The position numbers and the translations under genes are program-made. The notes beneath the pieces are model-generated. The model did not search any database. It saw only the letters and a program-made list of their open reading frames with translations, and was not told the origin of the DNA. From an uncultured Lachnospiraceae bacterium (GTDB lineage Bacteria > Bacillota > Clostridia > Lachnospirales > Lachnospiraceae): 9,052 nt of DNA. Where the stretch lies: the NCBI GenBank assembly GCA_946566415.1, contig CAMNWW010000072.1:1-9052 (forward strand), in the 5' to 3' direction. Positions 1 to 6,600 of this stretch are shown here, one piece after another (position 1 is the stretch's first letter; each line of letters opens with the position of its first letter).

Positions 1-15
1 AGCGAGGTGGAAGTT

Positions 16-165
16 GTGCGTACAAGAATCACACTGGAATGTACAGAATGCAAGCAGCGTAACTACAACATGACGAAGGATAAGAAGACTCATCCTGAGC
101 GCATGGAGACAAAGAAATACTGTAGATTCTGCAAATCACACACTGTGCACAAGGAGACGAAGTAA
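16..165 (+). CDS. rpmG: 50S ribosomal protein L33, zinc-binding (C+) form
   Basis: L33 is a small protein of the large ribosomal subunit, near the E site. The frame from GTG at 16 to TAA at 163 gives 49 residues, the usual length for the family, starting VRTRITLECTECKQRNY. Two cysteine pairs, C9/C12 and C36/C39, form the zinc ribbon of the C+ type; the C- type lacks them. GTG is chosen as the start because GAGGTGG at 4-10 is a fitting Shine-Dalgarno sequence five bases upstream and the length agrees with the family. The frame stays open to the left edge, so a longer start cannot be strictly excluded. rpmG just ahead of secE and nusG is the usual order in Firmicutes. No promoter is visible in the few bases upstream. 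Confidence 0.93.
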   Translation: MRTRITLECTECKQRNYNMTKDKKTHPERMETKKYCRFCKSHTVHKETK

Positions 166-189
166 CAGCTTAAGGGAAAGGGGAATGTT

Positions 190-390
190 ATGGGAGAATC
201 TAAGGAAAAAACCCGTGAGAAGTCCTTTTTTAAAGGAGTGAAACAGGAGTTTAAGAAGATTATCTGGCCTGACAGGACCACCCTTGCCAGACAGACAACG
301 GCAGTCGTATCCGTTTCCGTATTTTTGGGGCTGATTATCACAGTCGTCGATATTCTTGTGAAATACGGAATTGATTTATTGGTTAAGTAA
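190..390 (+). CDS. secE: Preprotein translocase subunit SecE
   Basis: SecE is the small essential membrane subunit of the SecYEG channel, which it clamps and stabilises during protein export. The protein has 66 residues, the short single-helix form typical of Gram-positives (the E. coli form has three helices). Residues 13-29 contain the conserved amphipathic segment FFKGVKQEFKKIIWPDR with the family's W-P pair at 26-27. One hydrophobic segment at about 38-57 is the transmembrane helix; the lysine-rich N-terminus should lie in the cytoplasm. AAGGGG at 178-183 lies seven bases before the ATG. It sits 24 bases after rpmG and 36 before nusG with no terminator between, so cotranscription is likely. 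No oddities seen. Confidence 0.96.
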   Translation: MGESKEKTREKSFFKGVKQEFKKIIWPDRTTLARQTTAVVSVSVFLGLIITVVDILVKYGIDLLVK

Positions 391-426
391 AATGCTGATA
401 AATGAAGATGCAGGAAAGGTGAGTTT

Positions 427-942
427 ATGGCAGAAGCAAAATGGTATGTGGTGCATACCTATTCCGGATATGAGAATAAGGTAAAAGCCAACATCGACAA
501 GACGATAGAGAACCGTCACCTCGAAGAAGAGATTCTGGAAGTCCGGGTGCCGATGCAGGAAGTCGTGGAATTAAAGAACGGAGTCCAGAAGGCGTCGCAG
601 AAGAAGATGTTTCCGGGTTATGTCTTGATCCATATGATCATGAACGACGATACCTGGTATGTCGTGAGGAATACCAGAGGAGTGACTGGGTTCGTAGGAC
701 CGGGATCTAAGCCGGTGCCGCTTACAGATGAAGAGATGGCGCCGCTCGGCATCAAGAGGGAGAATATTGTCGTTGACTTTGCGGACGGCGACGTTGTGAC
801 AGTCGTTGCCGGAGCATGGGAAGGAACCGTTGGCGTTGTACAGTCCATTAACATGCAGAAGCAGAGCCTGACGATCAATGTTGAGCTATTCGGCCGCGAA
901 ACGCCGGTAGAAATCAGTTTCGCAGAAGTCAAAAAAATGTAA
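427..942 (+). CDS. nusG: Transcription termination/antitermination factor NusG
   Basis: NusG binds the clamp of RNA polymerase, modulates pausing and termination, and can link polymerase to Rho or the ribosome. At 171 residues it has the usual two-domain bacterial length. The NGN domain covers about residues 4-110, with KWYVVHTYSGYENKV at 5-19, FPGY at 62-65 and RNTRGVTGFVG at 81-91, the conserved polymerase-facing segments. The KOW domain starts near DGDVVTVVAGAWEG (120-133) and ends with LFGRETPVE (154-162). There is no large insert between the domains. AAGGTGAG at 416-423 is the ribosome binding site, close to the ATG. Its position between secE and rplK is the classic bacterial arrangement. 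Confidence 0.98.
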   Translation: MAEAKWYVVHTYSGYENKVKANIDKTIENRHLEEEILEVRVPMQEVVELKNGVQKASQKKMFPGYVLIHMIMNDDTWYVVRNTRGVTGFVGPGSKPVPLTDEEMAPLGIKRENIVVDFADGDVVTVVAGAWEGTVGVVQSINMQKQSLTINVELFGRETPVEISFAEVKKM

Positions 943-944
943 CT

Positions 945-960
945 TTATGCAGAAGCATAA
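945..960 (+). other. Small perfect hairpin between nusG and rplK
   Basis: TTATGC (945-950) and GCATAA (955-960) form a perfect six-pair stem around an AGAA loop, starting two bases after the nusG stop codon. There is no T-run after it, so it is not an intrinsic terminator. It may protect an RNA 3' end or be a processing site; function is unknown and a chance inverted repeat is possible. Confidence 0.4.
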
Positions 961-962
961 CG

Positions 963-1004
963 AACACGTGGGAGGGAAATCCCCGCAAATACCACAAGGA
1001 GGTA
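963..1004 (+). promoter_or_regulatory. Structured leader of rplK, copy 1 of a duplicated motif
   Basis: GTGG (968-971) pairs with CCAC (992-995), and GGG (974-976) with CCC (981-983) around an AAAT loop. The two helices are joined by an asymmetric internal loop, GA on the 5' side and CGCAAATA on the 3' side. The structure ends one base before the Shine-Dalgarno AAGGAGG (996-1002) of rplK. A copy matching 36 of 42 aligned positions precedes rplA at 1464-1504. Two short helices with an asymmetric loop recall the binding site of ribosomal protein L1, which represses the L11-L1 operon in E. coli. I infer that this is an L1-type autoregulatory site; the binding partner is not proven by the sequence. 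Confidence 0.6.
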
Positions 1005-1011
1005 CTTTAAA

Positions 1012-1440
1012 ATGGCAAAAAAAGTTTCAGGTTATATCAAATTACAGATTCCAGCCGGGAAAGCGACTCCGGCTCCACCGGTAGGACCGGCGCTTGGACA
1101 GCATGGTGTAAATATCGTAGAATTTACAAAACAGTTCAATGCAAGGACAGCCGACCAGGGAGATTTAGTAATTCCTGTTGTTATCACTGTTTACAGCGAC
1201 AGAAGCTTTAGCTTCATCACGAAGACGCCGCCGGCTGCAGTACTCATCAAGAAAGCCTGCAATATCAAGTCAGGCTCAGGCGCGCCGAACAAGACGAAAG
1301 TTGCTAAGATCACAAAGGCTCAGGTGAAAGAGATCGCGGAGCTGAAGATGCCGGACCTGAACGCTGCAAGCATTGAGGCGGCTATGAGTATGATCGAAGG
1401 AACATGCCGCAGTATGGGCGTAACGGTTGTAGAAGCTTAG
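1012..1440 (+). CDS. rplK: 50S ribosomal protein L11
   Basis: L11 binds the GTPase-associated region of 23S rRNA at the base of the stalk and takes part in factor binding; in many bacteria it is needed for RelA activation and for thiostrepton action. The protein has 142 residues, matching the family length of about 141. The N-terminal domain (about 1-70) carries PAGKATPAPPVGPALGQHG at 14-32, the proline-rich segment lining the thiostrepton site. The C-terminal rRNA-binding domain (about 75-142) includes KTPPAAVLIKKA (71-82) and SGSGAPNK (87-94). The start is fixed by the Shine-Dalgarno AAGGAGG at 996-1002 (G-rich core ending at 1002) and by the typical beginning MAKKVSGYIKLQ. It is followed by rplA after 70 bases and preceded by a folded leader that may control translation. 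Confidence 0.98.
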   Translation: MAKKVSGYIKLQIPAGKATPAPPVGPALGQHGVNIVEFTKQFNARTADQGDLVIPVVITVYSDRSFSFITKTPPAAVLIKKACNIKSGSGAPNKTKVAKITKAQVKEIAELKMPDLNAASIEAAMSMIEGTCRSMGVTVVEA

Positions 1441-1463
1441 GGCGATATTTGAAAACTGTAAAT

Positions 1464-1504
1464 AATACGTGGGAGGGAGATCCCGTAATTACCACTAGGA
1501 GGTA
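1464..1504 (+). promoter_or_regulatory. Structured leader of rplA, copy 2 of the duplicated motif
   Basis: GTGG (1469-1472) pairs with CCAC (1492-1495) and GGG (1475-1477) with CCC (1482-1484) around an AGAT loop. The 5' side of the internal loop is again GA and the 3' side is GTAATTA, one base shorter than in the copy before rplK. The Shine-Dalgarno AGGAGG (1497-1502) follows one base after the stem, so a bound protein or the fold itself could hide the ribosome site. Changes between the copies fall in loops, the internal loop and flanks (for example 978/1479 in the apical loop); the paired bases are the same, as expected if the structure is selected. Confidence 0.6.
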
Positions 1505-1510
1505 TTTAAC

Positions 1511-2203
1511 ATGAAAAGAGGAAAGAAATATATAGAGGCTGCAAAGCAGGTAGACAGAATGACTCTTTACGACAAGGCAGAAGCTATCGCGCTGGTAAAG
1601 AAATGTGCGACTGCTAAGTTTGACGAGACGATCGAAGCGCATATCAGAACAGGCTGTGACGGACGCCATGCTGATCAGCAGATACGTGGCGCTGTTGTTC
1701 TGCCGCATGGAACAGGCAAAAAGGTTCGCATTCTTGTGTTTGCCAAGGATGCAAAAGCAGATGAGGCGAAGGCGGCAGGAGCAGATTTTGTCGGGGGAGA
1801 AGAATTGATCCCGAAGATTCAGAATGAGAACTGGTTTGAATACGACGTCGTAGTTGCAACGCCGGACATGATGGGTGTCGTAGGCCGTTTGGGACGTGTC
1901 CTTGGACCGAAAGGCTTAATGCCGAACCCGAAGGCCGGAACGGTAACGATGGACGTGACAAAAGCGATTAACGAGATTAAGGCTGGTAAAATCGAGTACA
2001 GACTGGACAGAAACAATATCATCCATGTGCCATTAGGAAAGGCTTCATTCACAGAAGAACAGTTAGCGGACAACTTCCAGACGCTTATTGACGCAATTAA
2101 TAAAGCAAGACCGGCAGCTTTGAAGGGTCAGTTCCTCAGGAGCGTTACCCTGACTTCTACAATGGGGCCGGGCGTAAAAATGAATCCAATGAAGCTTGCA
2201 TAG
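1511..2203 (+). CDS. rplA: 50S ribosomal protein L1
   Basis: L1 forms the mobile L1 stalk of the large subunit, which helps release deacylated tRNA from the E site; in many bacteria it also represses its own mRNA. The length of 230 residues is normal. Domain I comes from both ends (about 1-65 and 160-230) and domain II is inserted between them. Visible hallmarks are ADQQIRGAVVLPHGTGK at 54-70, the signature GRLGRVLGPKGLMPNPKAGT (125-144 region) and LTSTMGPGVKMNP near the end (214-226). The start ATG lies eight bases after AGGAGG (1497-1502). No terminator follows; readthrough into the L10 leader is possible, although a new promoter lies 40 bases downstream. Confidence 0.98.
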   Translation: MKRGKKYIEAAKQVDRMTLYDKAEAIALVKKCATAKFDETIEAHIRTGCDGRHADQQIRGAVVLPHGTGKKVRILVFAKDAKADEAKAAGADFVGGEELIPKIQNENWFEYDVVVATPDMMGVVGRLGRVLGPKGLMPNPKAGTVTMDVTKAINEIKAGKIEYRLDRNNIIHVPLGKASFTEEQLADNFQTLIDAINKARPAALKGQFLRSVTLTSTMGPGVKMNPMKLA

Positions 2204-2242
2204 TTAAGATAGAATTTATTGCGGAAAAATAAAGAAATCAAC

Positions 2243-2271
2243 TTGACACATTTGCAAAAACATGATAAGGT
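2243..2271 (+). promoter_or_regulatory. Extended -10 sigma-A promoter for rplJ-rplL
   Basis: A perfect -35 box TTGACA (2243-2248) is followed after exactly 17 bases by TAAGGT (2266-2271), with TG at 2263-2264 giving an extended -10 (TGATAAGGT). Transcription should begin near A2277/G2278, just before the conserved 5' part of the L10 leader. The position makes rplJ-rplL a separately promoted unit, although upstream transcripts could also read through. No operator-like repeats are seen beside it. Confidence 0.82.
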
Positions 2272-2276
2272 TACAC

Positions 2277-2400
2277 AGTAACTGCCAAAGACAGTAGGTG
2301 CCGCAAGGCATAAGGATGAAAACGCCTACCGAGGAAGAACGAATTCGTGATAAGTTGAATTTAGGAATCTCCCTGTCTTTCGGACAGGGAGATTTTTTTC
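2277..2400 (+). ncRNA. L10 leader RNA (ribosomal protein L10 autoregulatory attenuator)
   Basis: This untranslated leader of rplJ matches the known Firmicutes L10 leader family in position and in wording (ACTGCCAAAGACAGTAGG, later CCTACCGAGGAAGAAC). GTAGGTG (2294-2300) pairs with CGCCTAC (2323-2329) including one G-T pair; inside, TGCC/GGCA (2299-2302/2307-2310) closes a GCAA tetraloop, partly competing with the outer stem. AAAGACAG (2287-2294) is exactly complementary to CTGTCTTT (2373-2380), the 5' half and loop of the terminator, and is thus a good antiterminator. In the known mechanism, free L10 (with L7/L12) binds the leader and favours termination, limiting stalk protein synthesis. The identification is strong; the detailed fold is my reading by eye. 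Confidence 0.9.
2367..2399 (+). terminator. Intrinsic terminator (attenuator) of the L10 leader
   Basis: ATCTCCCTGTC (2367-2377) pairs over 11 bases with GACAGGGAGAT (2383-2393) around a TTTCG loop, followed by a T-run to 2399. It lies 40 bases before the rplJ start codon, so it acts as a conditional terminator. Its bases 2373-2380 can instead pair with 2287-2294 upstream, which would break the stem. Confidence 0.92.
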
Positions 2401-2438
2401 CGGGCAGCTCATAAATCATATAAGGAGGTGCACCATTC

Positions 2439-2987
2439 GTGGCAAAAGTTGAATTAAAACAACCAATTGTTCAGGCGATCGTAGATGACATCACCGGCGC
2501 ACAGGCAATTGTACTGGTCGACTACCGCGGACTGACTGTGGCGGAGGATACAGAACTCCGTAAGCAGCTACGGGAGGCTGGTATTATCTATAAGGTCTGC
2601 AAGAACACAATGATGAAGAGAGCTTTTGAAGGGACGGATTTTGCCCAGCTTGATGAATATCTGGAAGGTCCGAGCGCGATCGCTGTATCTAAAGACGACG
2701 CGACGGCTCCGGCAAGGATTATCTGCAAGTTTGCAAAAACAGCCCAGGCTCTTGAAGTTAAGGCGGGAGTGGTTGAAGGCACGGTATACGATGCCAACGG
2801 AGTCGCTGAACTGTCCAAGATTCCGGGAAGGGAAGAACTTCTTTCCAAACTGCTTGGAAGCTTACAGTCACCGATCACCAATCTTGCCCGCGTCCTGAAC
2901 CAGATCGCAGAGCAGGGAGGAACCCCGGCAGAAGCTTCTGCAGAGGAAACGCCGGCGGCGCAGGAAGCTCCTGCATCAGAAGAGTAA
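2439..2987 (+). CDS. rplJ: 50S ribosomal protein L10
   Basis: L10 is the base of the ribosomal stalk: its N-terminal part binds 23S rRNA beside L11 and its C-terminal helix carries the L7/L12 dimers. The protein has 182 residues, somewhat longer than the usual 165-175. Residues 28-34 (DYRGLTV), 51-62 (YKVCKNTMMKRA) and 76-82 (EGPSAIA) are family hallmarks; REELLSKLLGSLQSPI (131-146) leads into the L7/L12-binding helix, up to about 159. The extra length is a low-complexity Ala/Glu/Pro tail at 160-182. The start is GTG: AAGGAGG at 2422-2428 lies ten bases upstream and the protein begins MAKVELKQ like its relatives. Expression is probably set by the L10 leader just upstream. Confidence 0.97.
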   Translation: MAKVELKQPIVQAIVDDITGAQAIVLVDYRGLTVAEDTELRKQLREAGIIYKVCKNTMMKRAFEGTDFAQLDEYLEGPSAIAVSKDDATAPARIICKFAKTAQALEVKAGVVEGTVYDANGVAELSKIPGREELLSKLLGSLQSPITNLARVLNQIAEQGGTPAEASAEETPAAQEAPASEE

Positions 2988-3054
2988 CAGGAAGCGGCAG
3001 GAGAATTGGCGATATTATTTATGCAGCACAATAAAACAAATGGAGGAAAATAAA

Positions 3055-3432
3055 ATGGCAAAGCTGACGACAGCAGAATTTATTGAAGCAATCAAAGAAT
3101 TATCTGTATTGGAATTGAACGAACTGGTAAAAGCGTGTGAAGAAGAATTTGGCGTATCTGCGGCGGCAGGCGTTGTAGTAGCAGCGGCAGGCGGAGAAGC
3201 GGCAGCGGCAGAAGAAGAGAAGGATGAATTTGATGTAGAATTGGTGGCAGCAGGCGCATCCAAAGTTAAGGTTATCAAGGTTGTGCGTGAGATCACAGGC
3301 TTGGGACTGAAGGAAGCAAAGGCTGTTGTAGACGAAGCGCCGAAGGTAGTGAAGTCTGGCGTTTCTAAGGCGGAAGCAGAAGAGATCAAGGCAAAACTTG
3401 AGGCGGAAGGCGCTGAAGTTAACGTGAAATAG
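3055..3432 (+). CDS. rplL: 50S ribosomal protein L7/L12
   Basis: L7/L12 is the multicopy acidic stalk protein that recruits and stimulates the translational GTPases. The ATG at 3055 gives 125 residues, the family length, beginning MAKLTTAEFIEAIKEL. An in-frame ATG at 3040 would add five residues but overlaps the Shine-Dalgarno GGAGG at 3042-3046, so 3055 is preferred. Residues 1-33 form the dimerisation domain that docks on L10, 36-55 the Ala/Gly-rich flexible hinge, and about 57-125 the factor-binding domain, with KVKVIKVVREITGLGLKEAK at 70-89. It follows rplJ after 67 bases without a terminator. The good ribosome site fits the need for several L7/L12 copies per L10. A terminator follows the gene. 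Confidence 0.98.
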   Translation: MAKLTTAEFIEAIKELSVLELNELVKACEEEFGVSAAAGVVVAAAGGEAAAAEEEKDEFDVELVAAGASKVKVIKVVREITGLGLKEAKAVVDEAPKVVKSGVSKAEAEEIKAKLEAEGAEVNVK

Positions 3433-3463
3433 TTTTTGCATATCGCACTATCTCACAAAAGAT

Positions 3464-3502
3464 AAGAGGTGTCCTGTGGAAACATCACAGGCGCCTCTTT
3501 TT
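3464..3502 (+). terminator. Intrinsic terminator after rplL
   Basis: AAGAGGTG (3464-3471) pairs with CGCCTCTT (3492-3499 side, one T-G pair) and CTGTG (3474-3478) with CACAG (3486-3490), with one unpaired base near 3472-3473, around a seven-base GAAACAT loop. Five T residues (3498-3502) end the element. It lies about 30 bases after the rplL stop. Since rpoB and rpoC follow in the same direction, it probably acts as a partial terminator that lowers polymerase subunit output relative to L7/L12, as known for the rplL-rpoB gap in other bacteria. Confidence 0.85.
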
Positions 3503-3507
3503 CAGTC

Positions 3508-3537
3508 TTGACAAGCTGAAAGGTATTGTGATATAGT
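3508..3537 (+). promoter_or_regulatory. Extended -10 sigma-A promoter for rpoB-rpoC
   Basis: TTGACA (3508-3513) and TATAGT (3532-3537) are separated by 18 bases, with TG at 3529-3530 forming an extended -10 (TGATATAGT). The -35 box begins six bases after the T-run of the rplL terminator. The start of transcription is expected around 3544-3545, giving an untranslated leader of about 150 bases before rpoB. This arrangement gives beta/beta' a promoter of their own. Confidence 0.8.
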
Positions 3538-3544
3538 AAAAAAT

Positions 3545-3695
3545 GCACTATTGTGGAAACTTATACCTTATAAAATGGCAGAGTGTCCATGAAGGGCCGA
3601 CGTAAGGTACATTTTTGCGACATGATTTGTCAAATGTGTATCTTGGAGCAGATGAAAATAATCTGAAAACTATTAATATAAGGAGTGGAGCGTCA
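3545..3695 (+). other. Long 5' UTR of rpoB with possible RNA stems
   Basis: This leader has no credible reading frame of its own. TACCTTA (3564-3570) is exactly complementary to TAAGGTA (3603-3609); nested inside, ATGG (3575-3578) can pair with CCAT (3587-3590). A second hairpin uses ACATTT (3609-3614) with AAATGT (3632-3637) and an inner GACA/TGTC (3619-3622/3628-3631) around TGATT; it shares only base 3609 with the first. GGC/GCC (3577-3579/3596-3598) is a competing pairing. The stretch before the Shine-Dalgarno is A/T-rich and open. A structured rpoB leader is known elsewhere (the Lacto-rpoB motif of Lactobacillales), but I do not claim this is the same element. No terminator-like T-run is present, so any control would act on translation or RNA stability. 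Confidence 0.45.
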
Positions 3696-6600
3696 ATGGA
3701 GAAAAACAGAATTCGTCCTATCACAAGCGGGAAGAGCATGCGTATGAGCTATTCCAGACAAAAAGAAGTACTCCAAATGCCGAATCTGATCGAAGTTCAG
3801 AAGGATTCTTATCAATGGTTCCTGGATGAAGGGCTAAATGAAGTGTTTGATGACATTTCGCCGATTACTGATTACAGTGGTCACCTGAGTCTGGAATTTG
3901 TGGACTTTTCATTATGTGAAGACGAGGTGAAGTACTCGATCGAGGAATGCAAGGAACGTGATGCGACCTATGCAGCGCCGTTAAAGGTGAAGGTAAGGCT
4001 TTTTAATAAAGAGACGGACGAAATCAATGAGCATGAGATATTTATGGGCGATCTGCCGTTGATGACGAAGACGGGAACATTCGTTATCAACGGGGCGGAG
4101 CGTGTTATTGTCAGCCAGTTAGTACGTTCGCCGGGTATTTACTATGCGGTTGCACACGATAAGCTTGGCAAGGAGCTGTACTCGTCGACCGTGATACCGA
4201 ACCGAGGCGCATGGCTGGAATATGAGACGGACTCCAATGACGTTTTTTATGTACGGGTAGACAGAACTAGAAAAGTACCGATTACGGTGCTGGTCCGGGC
4301 GCTTGGGATTGGGACAAATGCCGAGATTTTGGACTTGTTTGGTGAAGAGCCGAAGATTTTGGCGAGTTTTACCAAGGATACGGCGGAAAACTACCAGGAA
4401 GGACTTCTCGAGTTATATAAGAAAATCCGCCCGGGAGAGCCTCTTGCGGTGGACAGCGCCGAAAGCCTTATCAACAGTATGTTCTTTGATCCAAGGCGTT
4501 ATGATCTTGCAAAGGTGGGGCGCTATAAATTTAATAAGAAACTTCTGCTCAGAAACAGAATTTACGGACAGGTTCTTGCAGAGGATGTAGTAAGCCCTCT
4601 CACCGGTGAAGTGATTGCTGAGAAAGGTACGGAGGTATCGAGGGAACTCGCAGATACGATCCAGAATGCCGCTGTGCAGTCTGTCTGGATTGCGAGGGAA
4701 GAGGGAGAGAGGAATATTAAGGTCCTTTCCAACATGATGGTCGACCTTAAAGCGATCGTCGACATAGACCCGAAAGAAGTCGGTGTTACCGAAAAAGTGT
4801 ATTACCCGGTCCTCGCAGACATTCTCGACGAGACGGCGGGAGATATTGAAGAATTAAAGGAAGCTATTAAAAAGAATATTCACGATCTGATTCCGAAGCA
4901 TATTACCAAGGAAGACATTATGGCTTCCATTAACTATAATATGCACCTTGAATACGGACTGGGTAACGATGACGACATCGACCACCTGGGAAACCGCCGT
5001 ATCCGTGCGGTTGGGGAGCTTTTACAGAATCAGTACCGCATTGGTCTGTCGCGGCTTGAAAGAGTGGTCCGCGAGAGAATGACAACACAAGATCTGGAGG
5101 GGATTTCTCCGCAGTCATTGATTAATATCAAACCCGTGACTGCAGCGGTGAAGGAGTTTTTCGGGTCTTCACAGCTTTCTCAGTTTATGGATCAGAATAA
5201 TCCGTTAGGTGAATTGACGCATAAGAGGCGTCTGTCAGCTCTAGGTCCAGGCGGACTTTCGCGTGACCGTGCAGGATTTGAGGTTCGTGACGTGCATTAC
5301 TCCCATTATGGAAGAATGTGTCCGATCGAGACGCCTGAAGGACCGAACATCGGACTTATCAACTCCCTTGCGTGCTATGCAAGGATCAATGAATATGGAT
5401 TTGTGGAAGCGCCTTATCGGAAGATTGATAAGACGGATCCAAACAATCCGGTAGTTACGGACGAAGTCGTGTATATGACGGCGGACGAAGAAGACAATTA
5501 TCATGTGGCCCAGGCGAATGAAATGCTGGATGAAGAGGGGCATTTTGTCCGTAAAAATGTATCTGGACGTTACCGCGAAGAGACACAGGCATATGAGAGA
5601 CGAATGTTCGATTATATGGACGTCTCCCCGAAAATGGTATTTTCTGTGGCGACGGCTTTAATTCCGTTTTTGGAGAACGATGATGCGAACCGGGCGCTTA
5701 TGGGGTCTAACATGCAGCGTCAGGCAGTGCCGCTTCTGATGACGGAGGCTCCGGTGGTCGGAACCGGTATGGAAGTGAAGGCGGCGGTGGACTCCGGCGT
5801 GTGCGTGATTGCAGAGCAGGGCGGCGTTGTAGAGCGCGCGACTTCGCGTGAAATTGTTGTAAAACAAGATGATAAGACGAAGAAAACATATAAGATGACA
5901 AAGTTCCTTCGGAGCAACCAGAGCAACTGTTACAATCAAAGACCCATTGTTGTGAAAGGGGAGCGGATTGAAACGGGTCAAGTGATCGCTGACGGTCCGT
6001 CTACCTCAAATGGAGAGATGGCGCTCGGCAAGAACCCGCTCATCGGCTTTATGACTTGGGAAGGTTATAACTACGAAGACGCTGTTCTTCTAAGCGAGAG
6101 ACTGGTGCAGGAGGATGTTTATACATCTGTCCATATTGAGGAATATGAGGCGGAGGCCCGGGATACAAAACTGGGGCCGGAAGAGATCACCCGCGACATT
6201 CCGGGAGTCGGCGACGACGCCTTGAAAGATTTGGACGAAAGAGGAATTATCCGTATCGGCGCCGAGGTGCGCGCCGGTGATATTTTGGTCGGTAAAGTGA
6301 CGCCCAAGGGCGAGACAGAACTGACGGCAGAGGAACGTCTGCTTCGTGCGATTTTTGGAGAGAAGGCGCGCGAAGTAAGAGATACTTCGCTTAAAGTGCC
6401 CCATGGAGAGTACGGAATCGTAGTGGATGCCAAGGTATTTACCAGGGAGAACGGCGACGAGCTGTCTCCGGGAGTGAATCAGGCGGTGCGGATCTATATC
6501 GCCCAGAAGAGAAAAATTTCCGTAGGCGATAAAATGGCTGGTCGGCATGGAAATAAGGGTGTTGTTTCCCGTGTGCTTCCGGTGGAAGATATGCCGTTTT

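Noticed and set aside
618..932. Minus-strand open frames such as 618-932, 2588-3061 and 6090-6548
   Set aside because: They lie antisense to highly conserved genes, have no family resemblance or ribosome sites, and are explained by the codon bias of the sense strand.
1441..1468. Possible promoter between rplK and rplA (TTGAAA at 1449)
   Set aside because: No -10 box at suitable distance before the conserved leader motif; the gap is explained by cotranscription with rplK.
3021..3053. Ten-codon reading frame (MQHNKTNGGK) ending one base before the rplL start
   Set aside because: It would suit translational coupling, but the only purine-rich stretch upstream (near 2999-3003) is too far from its ATG, and its last codons are just the rplL ribosome site read as protein.
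3040..3054. Alternative ATG five codons upstream of rplL
   Set aside because: The added codons overlap the Shine-Dalgarno GGAGG that serves the ATG at 3055, and MAKLTTAEF is the standard L7/L12 beginning.
3475..3560. Direct repeat TGTGGAAAC at 3475-3483 and 3552-3560
   Set aside because: Nine bases with no shared context: one copy belongs to the terminator arm and loop, the other lies in the rpoB leader. Chance is sufficient explanation.
3615..3695. 27-residue N-terminal extension of RpoB from a TTG codon
   Set aside because: No ribosome site precedes the TTG, the extension does not resemble RpoB, and the ATG at 3696 has AGGAG at a good distance and a normal family N-terminus.
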